A stretch of DNA of 64,000 nt from Ursus arctos. Taxonomy: Eukaryota > Chordata > Mammalia > Carnivora > Ursidae. The stretch lies in NCBI RefSeq assembly GCF_023065955.2, contig NW_026622786.1, positions 52,623,438-52,687,437 of the forward strand, written 5' to 3'. This document shows, one piece after another, positions 1-10,640 of the stretch. The notes below the pieces were generated by a model. The model ran no database searches, was not told the DNA's origin, and saw only the letters and a program-made list of their open reading frames with translations. Position 1 is the stretch's first letter; every line of letters starts with the position of its first letter. A program made the position numbers and the translations under genes.

Positions 1-800
1 AAAACCACATTGAGATACCACCTTACACCAGTTAGAATGGCAAAAATTGACCAGACAAGAAACAAATGTTGGAGAGGATGTGGAAAAGGGGATCCCTCTT
101 ACACTGTTGAGGGGAATTCAAGTTGGTACAGCCACTTTGGAAAACAGTGTGCAGGTCCCTCAAAAAGCTAAAAATTGAGCTACCCTATGATCCAGCAATT
201 GCACTACTGGGTATTTACCCCAAAGATACAGACGTAGTGAAGAGAAGGGCCATATGCACCAATGTTCAGAGCAGCATTGTCCACAATAGCTAAATTGTGG
301 AAGGAGCTGAGATGCCCTTCAACAGACGACTGGATTAAGAAGATGTGGTCCAAATATACAATGGAATATTACTCAGCCATCAGAAAGAACTATTACCCAA
401 CATTTGCAGCAACATGGACAGGACTGGAGGAGATTATGCTAAGTGAAATTAAGTCAAGCAGAGAAAGACAATTATCATATGGTTTCACTCATTTATGGAA
501 CATAAGAAATAGCAGGGAGATCGGTAGGAGAAGGAAGGGAAGAATGAAGGGGGGGGTAAACAGAAGGGGGAATGAACCATGAGAGACCATGGACTCTGGG
601 AAACAAACTGAGGGCTTCAGAGGGGAGGAGGGTGGGGGATTGGGATAGGCCGGTGATGGGTATTAAGGAGGGCACATATTGCATGGTGCACTGGGTGTTA
701 TACGCAAGTAATGAATCATGGAATATTACATCAAAAACTAAGGATATACTGTATGGTGACTAAATTAACATAATAAAAATTATTATAAAAAACAAACAAC
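1..800 (+). mobile_element. L1 LINE 3' end: ORF2 C-terminus, 3' UTR and A-rich tail, truncated by the window edge
   Basis: The reading frame starting at base 1 encodes the end of an L1 ORF2 protein (the region normally reading 'MAKI...TRNKCWRG' and later 'WKELRCPSTDDW...MEYYSAI'). The frame stays in register for over 500 bases but has stops at 169, 235 and 238, so the copy is dead. ORF2 is the endonuclease/reverse transcriptase that copies L1 RNA into DNA; only its C-terminal part is here. The purine-rich 3' UTR from about 520, with the 'attaaggagggcacatattg' block and an AATAAA-rich tail at 768-815, is the short 3' end typical of carnivore L1s. The same 3' end recurs at 50,695. The good register suggests a moderately young copy. 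Confidence 0.88.
262..582 (+). pseudogene. L1 ORF2 C-terminal remnant (106 codons open)
   Basis: This is the longest open stretch of the L1 copy at the left edge. Residues about 11-45 (KLWKELRCPSTDDW, MEYYSAIRKN) match the well-conserved C-terminal part of mammalian L1 ORF2. Upstream in-frame stops at 169, 235 and 238 separate it from the catalytic domains, which lie outside the window. The ATG at 262 is an internal methionine, not a real start. No function is expected. Confidence 0.8.
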
Positions 801-815
801 AACAACAACAAAAAC

Positions 816-1726
816 AAATCCTGACTCCACTATCCAGCAGCTGTGTTAGCCAAGTTATTCAAAACTGCTAAACTTTTTTAATATTACCTACGTCAAAGAG
901 TTGCTTTTTTTAAATTAAAGGTAACAATGGTTACAGCATCTAGCAGAGTAGTTTAATGGGCACTCAGTACATCGTAGATCCCATCCTTACTTTCCCCTTC
1001 CTTATATTCCCAGCAATGCCTTCATTTTATGGAAATAGCTCAGCGCTATCCCACTCAAGCTGGCAATGCTTGAATTCACTTTTTATTCTTAATGCATTTT
1101 CTTCTCCAGACAGAAAAAGCTCATTTACTCAAAATCCACTTGACTATGTCCTTATGTACTTTTAGCTTTGGAAAAAATGTGAAATAATAGAATGCTATAA
1201 CTTAATTAATAGCCAACTTTTCCCTGATCGTTTTATTATGAAAATTTCACACATACCACAAAGTTGAAAGAATTTCATAATACCCACATATCTAATACCT
1301 AGATTCAACAACAGAAAACATTTTACCAGTTTGCTTTATCTAGATATTTGAGGGTTTTTTCTTTTTGCTGAACTCACCACAAATCAATTGAGACATCATA
1401 TTACTTTACCTTTCAATTCTTCATCATGCATCTCCTAATAAGGATATTCTCCTACAGAACCACCAAACTAATAAGAATTCCCTAATGTATCTAATATCCA
1501 GTCTTTATTCAAATATCCTTAATTGTCCCCAAAATGTCTTTTATAATAGCTGGTTTTTTATTAATAGATTACATGTAGATAGATGTGATGTTCACAACAA
1601 TAGTTTTAAGTAGATATCATTATTCCCATTTATAGTTAAGGCTAAGTTCAGAATGCTAATATGCATTGCCAAAGATCATGCAGGGAGGGAGTTTATGGCA
1701 AAGTCATTATTTAAATTTATTTAATG
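816..1726. other. No gene seen; AT-rich, possible old L1-type relic at about 1,200-1,560
   Basis: No convincing coding frame is present. The stretch around 1,230-1,560 ('tttcacacatac', 'agttgaaagaat') resembles a very old antisense L1-type sequence also echoed near 24,290, but it is too decayed to name. Confidence 0.3.
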
Positions 1727-1921
1727 GTGGTTTTTTTGAAGATTTTATTTATTTATTTATTTGTCAGAGAGAGAGAGCACAAGCAGGGGGAGCAGCAGGC
1801 AGAGGGAGAAGCAGGCTCACCACCAAGCAAGGAGCCCAATGTGGGATTTGATCCCAGGACCCTGGAACCTTGACCTGAGCTGAAGGCAGACACTTAACCA
1901 ACTGAGCCACCCAGGCATCCC
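1727..1921 (-). mobile_element. Can-SINE (SINEC), antisense
   Basis: On the minus strand this runs from a GGGATGCCTGGGTGGCTCAG head to an A-rich tail (T-rich and TTTA repeats on the plus strand at 1,731-1,765). It is bounded by the direct repeat aaatttatttaatg at 1,713-1,726 and 1,922-1,935, a 14-base target-site duplication that proves retroposition. Can-SINEs derive from tRNA-Lys and are mobilised by L1 machinery. Confidence 0.95.
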
Positions 1922-1998
1922 AAATTTATTTAATGTTTAACTGGCTTCAACAGATCAGGCTGACTTATGAACAAATGCATTTAAAATTTTTTTGCATA

Positions 1999-2171
1999 GG
2001 GGCGCCTGGTTGGCTCAGTTGATTTAAGTGTCTGCCTTCAGCTCAGGCCATGGTCCCAGGGTCCTGGGATAGAGCCCCACACTGGGCTCCCTGCTCAGCA
2101 GGGAGCCTGCTTCTCCCTCTCCCTCTGCTGCTTCCCCTGCTTGTGCTCTCTCTCTCAAATTAATAAAATCT

Positions 2172-2210
<39 letters not shown>
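1999..2210 (+). mobile_element. Can-SINE with (AAAT)n tail
   Basis: Head GGGGCGCCTGGTTGGCTCAG at 1,999, pyrimidine-rich body, and a tail of about eleven AAAT units. The tail is a microsatellite likely to vary in length. It lies only 78 bases after the previous, oppositely oriented copy, so the two could form a hairpin in RNA. Confidence 0.93.
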
Positions 2211-2212
<2 letters not shown>

Positions 2213-2214
<2 letters not shown>

Positions 2215-3480
2215 TACATAAATACACTCTAAAATAATAAAGCTTCTAGAAGAGAACACAAAACAATATCTTCATGGTGTTAAGGCAAGCAAAGATTTCT
2301 TAAACAGGACCCTGAAAGTAGTAACTATAAAGCAAAAATTAATAAAGTGTACCACAGTAAAGAATTCCTGTTTGTCAAAAGACATCAGTAAGAGAGTGAT
2401 AAGGCAAGCCACAAGTGCAAGAAGATTTTTGCAATACATATATCCAGAGGCTTCACTTCCAGAATATATAAATCAATAAGAAATTTTCAGATCAATAAGA
2501 AAAGGGCAGACGACCCAACAGAAAATTTGGCAAACGTCATAATCAGGCCTTTCACAAAAAAACTATATATAAATTGCTAATAAATGACTGGAAAAACGTT
2601 TAACCTCAGATTCAGCATGGAAATTCAAATTAAAGCCACAGTGATAGACCACTATACACCAACCAGAATTGCTACAGTTTAAAAAGACAGACCAGATCAA
2701 ATGTTGGTAAAGACATAGAGCAACCAGAAATCTCATACACTGCTGATGGAAGTAAAACTTGGTATAATCACTTTGTAAAACTGTTTGGCAGTATCTACCA
2801 AAGCTTGATGGACATATACGCTAGGACCTAGTAATTTCCCTCTTAGTGTACAGCCAACAGAATTGAGTGCATCAAAAGAGACACTGAGAATGTTCATAGC
2901 AGTACTTTTTGTACTACACCCAAACCAGAAATTACAGACATTTCTGCCTGTCAAAATTAAAATGAAGAAAGTGGTATATTTACTCTCTGGAATACGCTAT
3001 AGCAATGAAAATGTACGACAGTTACCACACAGCATGGGTGGACCTCACAAATACAGCACTGGGGCAAAAGAAGCTAGAACAAAACATTATATACTGGGGC
3101 GCCTGGGTGGCACAGCGGTTAAGCGTTTGCCTTCGGCTCAGGGCGTGATCCCGGCGTTACGGGATCGAGCCCCACATCAGGCTCCTCCGCTATGAGCCTG
3201 CTTCTTCCTCTCCCACTCCCCCTGCTTGTGTTCCCTCTCTCACTGGCTGTCTCTACCTCTGTCAAATAAATAAATAAAATCTTTAAAAAAAAAAAACATT
3301 ATATACTGAATGATTCCATTCACGTAAAATTCAAAAACAAGTAAAATTAACCTATGGTAGAGCTCAGATGAGTAGTTACTCGGCAGTGGTAGGAGGATGC
3401 GTGGCCACCAGAAGAGGGCTCTGGGTTGCTGGTAATCTCCTGTTACTGGATTTGGATGCTAGTTTCACAAGCGTATTAAC
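2213..3480 (+). mobile_element. Old L1 ORF2 fragment, interrupted by a SINE
   Basis: Translated pieces follow L1 ORF2 order: 'agaagagaacac' near 2,250, 'ccaaccagaattgctacag' near 2,658 and 'gttcatagcagtac' near 2,891. Many stops and indels mark it as an ancient L1M-type relic. A young SINE splits it at 3,096-3,292. Confidence 0.7.
3096..3292 (+). mobile_element. Young Can-SINE, arctoid/ursid-type variant
   Basis: It carries the 'cacagcggttaagcgt' and 'ctcctccgctatgagcc' variants. The flanking repeat aaaacattatatact occurs at 3,081-3,095 and 3,293-3,307 with no mismatch, indicating recent insertion into the old L1 relic around it. Confidence 0.95.
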
Positions 3481-4850
3481 TTTATAAAAAACCATCAACC
3501 TGAAGAACCCTTAGAAGTTGTGTGCACTTTTCCATCTACTTAATTTAAAAGTTTGCTTAAAAATTCAATATTTTCAGGGCATTAGCATATCCACAAATCA
3601 ATATGAAGCATTCTGAGGCCAAAGTTTACCATTTTATCTCCTGAGAAGACTCTGATACGACTATTTGTGTAATGCTCTTACTTACTTTTGCTTACTGCCA
3701 ACTTGGCCTTACCCAGTGCTTTCGTTTGTTATAAATTTCTCATGTTAGATTAAGCTTCTTGATCTTGCTTTCCCTTCAACCTTTTAACCCTTTCTAATGA
3801 ATTCGGAGGAAACTAGCAACAAAGTTTAGAAGGAAAAAACAATCAAGAAAGCTGAAACTAAGATATTAAGCTGAATTATAATATTGAATCCCCTAAGGAC
3901 TTGGGATGTAATACCACACCTACCTCTGAGCAAGGTACTGAGGGGTAGAGGCAGTGAGATCCCCAGTAGACCCCTTCCCTTGGCTCATGCAGCTGGGCAG
4001 GTGCCATTCCCCAACCCCAGCAGAAGACAAGAGGTTTTCTCTGGAGAGAGCATCTCTTGTTCACTGGATAAGAGAACACCGGGCACACATTTTGACATCC
4101 TGAATGCTAAGATCTCTACCATGCTTCCTAGCACCTCAGCAGATCTACTGGCAACCTCTTAAATTGAATGGCACAGCAAAAGGAGGAAGGTAAATGGGGA
4201 AGTGCTTATTCTTCATTCAATCTATGAAGCTTTACAATGAGTCTGTTCCCTGAAGACTAAAAAGATAAGATGAATGAAACGAAATACATGGCAATCAGGA
4301 GTAAATACTACTCGAGGGTCATTGAGGAAGTACCTTTAAAGAAGGAGACAGGAGAGTGAGGCCAAAATGAACTACAATAGAATCTCATTATTCCACTGAT
4401 TCATGGACCTCTAATACAAGTTTTTTAATATTTACTTATAAACTCATCTCCCCCTCCATCTTTTTACATTGCATTTCCTCATTTGCCTGCCATTTTTGAA
4501 TGGACTTTTAATTTCTTTTAAGATTATTTTCCAGCAAATCTACCATCATAAATATTTCAACATATTATAAATATTTTAAGTGCACTAATTTATCTGGCAA
4601 AGTAATACATATGGTATCTCCAACCTACCCACCCCAACCTTTCACTCACTCTTTCTTTGATTCAGTCATTCACTCACTGATTTATGCATTTTTATGTGGG
4701 CCAGAAACAACTTAAATAATAATAATATAATAAATATTATTATAAATAATAATGATATAGCATTCAGAGCATAATTTTCAGGTGGCATTAACTCTCACAA
4801 TGGGACAATTTTTGTTTTTATCTACAGAGACGAAACAGCGTAGAGAACAT
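3481..4850. other. No gene or recent repeat recognised
   Basis: Mixed-composition unique DNA. Open frames at 3,876-4,162 on both strands lack recognisable domains and are consistent with chance. AT-rich (TAA/TTA) runs at 4,715-4,755. Confidence 0.4.
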
Positions 4851-4869
4851 AAATTGGGGGTCAAAGAAA

Positions 4870-5065
4870 TCTATGTTGGAATTCTAGATCTATTGCTTAC
4901 TAGTTGTTCGACTCTTAGATTATTTCATGATTCTGATCCTCAATGCCTTCTTCAGTAAAATGGACATATTAATACCATTAATATTGCTAGTTTTAAGTGA
5001 GACAATATATGCTCAGCACTTAACATAATATCCACACATAGTAAAAGGTAAGTAAACAGCAATTT
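4870..5065 (+). repeat. MIR-type SINE relic
   Basis: The order 'actcttag...cttcttcagtaaaatgga...taataccattaat...agtaaaaggtaag' follows the MIR core and 3' part, heavily diverged. MIR is an ancient tRNA-derived SINE shared by all mammals. Confidence 0.55.
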
Positions 5066-5069
5066 TATT

Positions 5070-6120
5070 ATTTTTTGAATATTAATAACCTCCTTTCTAT
5101 ATCTAAGATTTTAAATTATAAGCACTACCTCATCTGAGTTATATCAAGACCAACACATTGCTCTCATCATTGCTGTTATGATTTTCTACATTTATCAAAC
5201 AAGATGAAAGAGACTGTCCATGGCTTTCCAATCCTAAGAAGTGATCTCAAGGCGATCGGAAAAGACAAAAACAGATGACCACTTGGAATTCTGCTATGCA
5301 AATGGCTAATGCAGAGTGCTGATTAACAAAATGAAAATTAGGCTCTGATTGTGTGAGAGAAGAATATACACACAGTAAGAGTCAGTGTCATTCAGCATAT
5401 GTTCTTTGATCTCCCAAGCTGCTGGGGGAAGGGGAGACATTAAATTACTCCACGAATGTGTCATAAGCATCAACTTTGTGATAGGCATAGTGCTGGGCCC
5501 TGGATTAGATACCTCCCCAGACCTAAAATACAGCACAGAATAAGGCAGACATCATAAAAGGAGGGGGTGGGGAAGCTATGGGGATTTATAGAAGGGAAAT
5601 GGTTGGGAACACCAGGGGGAGACAAGGGTTGTCTCCTGATCGCCTCCTATCACTGTGAATCAGAACAGAGCTTGGAATAGTGTATACTTCATATGGGTAG
5701 GATGGAGCCTCTCATTCAGGTGATAACACAGGAAAGGCTGCAGGGAATAGATTCTTTGAAAAGGGTTTTCAAAAAGAGTATTCTTAATTGACCAACTGAA
5801 TTGGGAAGAGACACTTCATATACTCCCAGCAATGAAAGCAATGAAAGACTCCCCCAAACACGAAGGAGAAAAACAAAATTGGCCAATCAGTATATCCATC
5901 TCCTGGCTTTAAGGGAGAGGGGAGAGTGCAGGGAGATTAAATGGTTTTTCACATGCACTACATAGAGCCTTTTATTTAAAAGCCTGAAATACTGAAATTG
6001 TTTTGCCTCTCAGTGAAGAGTGCTGATAAAGCATTCTACTGTGATGCGACTTCCTGTAATAGTCTGATCAACTTTTTTTCCAAGCCTGGGAAAAAAAAGA
6101 AAATTCCTGAAAAGCTTGAA
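5070..6120. other. No gene recognised
   Basis: Unique DNA; short open frames at 5,306-5,536 and 5,998-6,234 show no domain signature. No SINE copies. Confidence 0.4.
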
Positions 6121-6124
6121 CAGA

Positions 6125-6490
6125 AAGGAATGAAGCACTTACCCATGCTACCATATGGAGAAACCTTGAAAATACTGTTAAGTGAAAGAAGCCAGACACA
6201 AAAGACCACGTATTGTATTATTCCATTTACATGAGAAGTCAAAAAAAGGCAAATCCATTGAGACAGTAAGTGGACTTGTAGTGGCCAGGGTCTGGGGAAA
6301 AGGGGGAAAGAGGAGAGCATTAATGAGTACCAGGTTTCTTTCTGGGCAATGAAAATGTTACAGAATTAGATAGCAGCAATTGGTTGCACAATCTTGTGAA
6401 TACACTAAAAACCTCTTTATTGTAAACTACTTTAAAAGGGCTAGTTTTATGGTATGTGAATTCTATCTCAGGAAGAAAAAAAAAAGAAAG
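6125..6490 (+). mobile_element. L1 3' end (older L1M type)
   Basis: Sequence order matches the end of an older mammalian L1: the 'aagtgaaagaagccagacac' block, 'attccatttacatgag', 'gttgcacaatcttgtgaatac' and 'ttttatggtatgtgaattc', ending in an A-rich tract at 6,474-6,490. It is 5' truncated. Confidence 0.75.
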
Positions 6491-7161
6491 AAGCACATTG
6501 GAATTTTATTAGAAATGTTCCACTTAATTTTTTTGGTGTTTGTTGGTTTGTTTTAAGCCTTGTAATTCTTTCCTCAGAGGAAATCTTACCCCATATGAAA
6601 AAAGAAAACATCTCCACAGGACTCTAGCACTCGGGAAAGCCCAGTTTGAAAATCTCTATAACAAAACCCACTCTCTTATTTACATAGGTCGGGAAAACGA
6701 GACCCAAATGTGAAGTCACTGAGTCAAGCTGCACTGGGGACTGGACTGTAAGTAAGAAAATTTCAGGCCTCTGAACCTCCAGGCTAATGGAGTTTTCATT
6801 CCCCCTGGCCTCCCCATTTCCTTAAACATCTCAAATAATCCTCCAATTTATCAAAATAAAGTTCATATAAACAAAAAAACAAAAACAAAACATCAATTTG
6901 TACCCTATCTTCTGTATTATTTGTTTACCCTGCAGTTGGGATTAGTCTCCTAAATCATAAAACACGGTTCTGTTGAAAAGAGAGTCTGAACAGTTAAAGT
7001 GCCAGTTTCTAAATCTTCTTTTAGTAACTGAAGGCCTATGTACTATTATGCAATATTTTGAATATAGCAGTATTTTGCAATACTAGGAAGTTGGAGGTAT
7101 TTGGACCATCATGCGGAAAAAAAAACAAAATATGCTCTCAACAAGGTAAAGCACATATATA
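6491..7161. other. No gene recognised
   Basis: AT-rich unique DNA without domain-bearing ORFs or recognisable repeats. Confidence 0.4.
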
Positions 7162-7173
7162 TTTTTTTAAGAT

Positions 7174-7204
<31 letters not shown>

Positions 7205-7387
7205 TTTGAGAGAGAGAGCGTGAGTGCGCACGTCAGAGCAGGGGAGGGGCAGAGGGAGAGAGATTCTCAAGCAGACTCTGCACTGAGCACAGAGCCTGAC
7301 ATGGGGCTCAGTCTCCCCACCCTGAGATCATGACCTGAGCCAAAACCAGGAGTCAGGCACTTAATCAACTGAGCCACCCAGGTGCCC
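7162..7387 (-). mobile_element. Can-SINE, antisense, with (TTTA)n tail
   Basis: Head (reverse complement of 'ctgagccacccaggtgccc') ends at 7,387 and the tail shows as about nine TTTA units at 7,172-7,206. The body contains 'ctgagatcatgacctgagcc', the older SINEC form. Confidence 0.92.
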
Positions 7388-7579
7388 TGTAAATGAAAAT
7401 ATATGAAAATTTTTCATAATTTTCCCATTTTATATGAAAATACAAAGATATACACAGAAAGGGGAGGCATTCAAATTTTAACAGTGATCTCAAAGGTATG
7501 GATTAATAGATGGTTTTACAGCTTATCTCTGAGCTTTTCTGAATTTTCATACTTTCTTTTGAGAACATATGTACTTCTT

Positions 7580-7740
7580 TTTTTTTAAGATTTTATTTAT
7601 TTATTTGAGAGAGAGAGACAGAGATAGCGAGAGAGAGCACAAATGGGGAGCAGAGGGAGAAGCAGGCTTCCCGGTGGGATCATGACCAAGCTGAAGGCAG
7701 ACGCTTAAGCCACCCAGCCACCCAGCCGCCGAGCCGCCTA
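7580..7740 (-). mobile_element. Can-SINE copy 1 of a same-site pair, rearranged head
   Basis: Antisense SINE lying between direct repeats agaacatatgtacttctt (7,562-7,579) and agaacatatgcacttctt (7,741-7,758). Its head end has decayed into a short tandem array of 'gccacccagcc'-like units at 7,709-7,738. It also lacks about 40 bases of the usual middle. Confidence 0.9.
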
Positions 7741-7758
7741 AGAACATATGCACTTCTT

Positions 7759-7958
7759 TTTTTTTTTTTTTAAAGATTTTATTTATTTATTTGACAGAGA
7801 GAGACAGCCAGTGAGAGAGGGAACACAAGCAGGGGGAGTGGGAGAGGAAGAAGCAGGCTTCCAGTGGAGGAGCCTGATGTGGGGCTCAATTCCATAATGC
7901 CAGGATCACGCCCTGAGCCGAAGGCAGACCCTTAACGACTGAGCCACCCAGCCGCCCA
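7759..7958 (-). mobile_element. Can-SINE copy 2 of a same-site pair
   Basis: Antisense SINE between exact 18-base repeats agaacatatgcacttctt at 7,741-7,758 and 7,959-7,976. It shares the middle repeat with copy 1, so one SINE landed in the target duplication of the other. Confidence 0.93.
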
Positions 7959-8009
7959 AGAACATATGCACTTCTTAATGACGTCGAACTGAGTCAGGCC
8001 TGTGTCACA

Positions 8010-8170
8010 GTACATACCAGGCGCAGTCCTAGGTCCTTTTCATATATATTATTTCTAATCTCACAACAACCCTATAAGTTGGGTATTACTATTTCAGTTT
8101 TGAAAATGAAGAAACTGAGGCTCAGACGTTAAGGAACTTGTCCACCTTGTTAGTCTAAGAGCAGGGATCG
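8010..8170 (-). repeat. MIR-type SINE relic, antisense
   Basis: 'taccaggcgcagtcctagg', 'ctcacaacaaccctataag' and 'tgaagaaactgaggctcag' follow the reverse complement of MIR in order. Confidence 0.75.
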
Positions 8171-8178
8171 AAACATGG

Positions 8179-8257
8179 CTTTCTTTTTTCTTTTTTTTTT
8201 TTTCCTCTCTCCCTCCCCCTTTTCTTCTTTCCCTTTTTCCCCCCTCCCCCTCCCCCC
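8179..8257. repeat. 79-base uninterrupted homopyrimidine tract with C-runs
   Basis: Only C and T from 8,179 to 8,257, with C-runs of 6, 5 and 6 near the right end. The minus strand therefore has several closely spaced G-runs of three or more, compatible with G-quadruplex or triplex formation. It sits just after a MIR relic. Confidence 0.85.
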
Positions 8258-8309
8258 ATTTTACAGTATGTATTGAGGGCCTGTGGTGTGTCAGAACTTA
8301 ATCTAGTAA

Positions 8310-8510
8310 CTAAAAGTATGAGAAATGACATGAAAGGGGAAATGCAGGATGCTCTGGGAATATGTTATAAGGCAGGGCGTGGGGAGGGGATGTGGAGTCA
8401 GAGAAAGCCTCCCAGAGGAAGCTACTCTTTGAAAGAGGAGTCCAGCTAAGCCAGGGAAGAGGACGGTAAGTACATTCTAGGTACAAGGAACAGCATGCTG
8501 GGAACTCAAA
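8310..8510 (-). repeat. Probable L2 relic, antisense
   Basis: The motif order 'gtcagagaaagcctcccaga', 'gaggaagctactctttgaaa' and 'ggtacaaggaacagcatgc' matches the reverse complement of L2 3' regions seen more clearly at 38.8-39.0 kb. Confidence 0.5.
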
Positions 8511-9220
8511 ATCTAGCCTTTGAGAAAGTAAAATGAATCCAAGATGATATAGTACTCACTGCCAATCCCAGGGGGTATATGTCTGTGTCTGTGCGTGTGC
8601 CTGGTCATGTACTTACGTGTGCGTAAATAGAATGCCCTCACCACATTCTCAGTAGGCCACATCTTGCAAGAGCATGAGGAAAAGAGGACATACCAACCAC
8701 TGTTTCTTTCTCCTTTCTGCTCCCCTACCCCAGTAAGGGCAAGTCCCCTCCCCTGCAGGCCCCTCTCTTGAGGGCCTCTTCTAACACTGGTTCCCAGATT
8801 TCCCAATTTATTTCACAGCAGCAGGAGTCACAGCTGGGTTCAATCTCTGCACCCCCCACCCCCATCCCCAGTTTGGAAGAAGTATTCTAAATTTAAACTA
8901 CACAGCACCAAACTAAAAATGGCTTAAAAGGGGAACAAAGTACCTTGTGCTAGGCTCTTGTTAGATTTCACAGGCACAAATTACCCTTTTTTCTAAGCAG
9001 ATGTAGTCAAATGATTCTTAGGTAATAAAATAACCATCTCCAAGTTCGCAAGAGGTAAAAGTGTTTGTTTTTTAATGACCAGGGAAGAGGTTGAAGAGGG
9101 CAGAAACAGAGTGGGGAGTTAAGTGCAGAGTCGTATAAGACCCATGTGGGGTTCTGAGAATGACATCCAGCTCCAGTGTTAGTGCATGCTGGATCTTTCC
9201 TCGTCCCCTGTCTGAATCAA
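8511..9220. other. No gene recognised
   Basis: Unique DNA; the 97-codon minus-strand open frame at 8,513-8,806 has no identifiable domain and includes a TGTG-rich stretch. Treated as chance. Confidence 0.4.
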
Positions 9221-9229
9221 CTGGTTAGA

Positions 9230-9344
9230 GGGGTGCCTGATTGGTTCAGCCAGTAGAGCACGTGACTCTTGATCTCTGGATCGTGAGTTTGAGCCCCACG
9301 TTGGGTGCAGAGATTTCTTAAAATATATATATACATACACGAAT
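9230..9344 (+). mobile_element. Short tRNA-Lys-like SINE (old Can-SINE type)
   Basis: A tRNA-Lys(CTT)-like head is still readable: D-arm-like 'tggttcagccagtagagca', anticodon region 'gactcttgatctc' and T-arm-like 'gtgagtttgagccccac', followed directly by an AT-rich tail. The pyrimidine-rich body of younger SINEs is missing. The flanking repeat ctggttaga at 9,221-9,229 and 9,345-9,353 marks insertion. Confidence 0.82.
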
Positions 9345-9730
9345 CTGGTTAGAAAAGCAAGACAGACCGGGAATGAGAAGCCTGGCTGCCAGTCACTGCC
9401 CACCCCCAAGCAATTTCTCCTTTCCAAGCTTCAGCCTCCTCCTTCCTAAATCATTTTAGGGATTGGCAGCTGACCTTGATCAGTGATTCTTAAGCTCTTT
9501 TGTCCTTGATGCTTTTTTTAAATTTAACATGAAAATGTTAGTTCTATGAAAAAATTTTATGTGAGTGTAGCAGACATACTGAAAAGTGATCCCATCATAT
9601 GTTCAACTTAATGAATTTTCACAAACTGAATGGACCTAAAAATACAGCAGCTAAATCAAGTAATAGAACATTACCAGCACTGGAGTAGCAAAACAATTCT
9701 GAAGACTGAAAAATGAATGCTAGCTTGTTT

Positions 9731-9896
9731 GATTTTTTTAAGGCAGGGGAAGGGGCAGAGGGAGAGAGAGAATCTTAAACAGGCTCCACACCCAGCACAG
9801 AGCCCAAAGCAGGACTCAATCTCACAACCCTGAGATCATGACCTGAGCCAAAATCAAAAGTCGGACGCTTAACCAACTGAGCCACCCAGGAGCCCT
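9731..9896 (-). mobile_element. Can-SINE fragment, antisense
   Basis: Ends in 'ctgagccacccaggagccc' with body 'ctgagatcatgacctgagcc'. The tail is reduced to a short T-run at 9,732-9,738. Imperfect flanking repeats (gtttgattttt / gtctgatttt) suggest a complete but old insertion. Confidence 0.85.
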
Positions 9897-9899
9897 GAC

Positions 9900-10640
9900 T
9901 AGTCTGATTTTGATAGGAAATTTGGGGAAACATGAAAAACACTTCAAAAAATGGGTAATGCACCAATCACTCAGTCACCCTTCAGTTTTATGCCACATTT
10001 AAGGAGAGCTATTTATTGCCCTGACCTAATTCCTAGAACTATAAAAATGTGTATTTGAGAAGAAAGGAGAGTCTAGGGCACAAGTGCTCAAAAAATATGA
10101 GATGAACACATGAACGAACTGAACTTGAATTTGAGAAACCAAGGACACAGGTAGTGAGATGAAGCTCATGGGTGCAACCAGCACAATACGTAACCCTGCA
10201 TCCTGACAAGGACATTGAAAAAAACACCTGCTCAGCTACAGTAAAAGTTTTGAATCAAGTTTTGTAAAACTTATGATAATGCAATCACTCAAATTATTTT
10301 GTGAATTTTAGAATCATAGGAAACTTGGGAGGTGAGAGTTGAAAATTCCAAATCATAAAATCACAAAATTATTAAACATGTGGATGGAGCACCAGATTCA
10401 GGAAAATGAAAACGTCTTTTAGTATACATATTCTCTGGAACAAGGCAACACAAATGTGTACATATTTCAGAGAACATATAGGGAAAGAAGATACATGTTT
10501 TTTAAACACAAGAAACAATAACTAGAAATCAACTGCACACACCCTTTATTATTTATGTAAGATGTTTATAATGTCATTGATATTTTGCAGGGTTTTTTTG
10601 CTCTGTTGTTCTCATTTTTTTAACAGAGCCCATATTAAAA
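9900..10640. other. No gene or recognised repeat
   Basis: AT-rich unique DNA with no supported coding frame. Confidence 0.4.
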
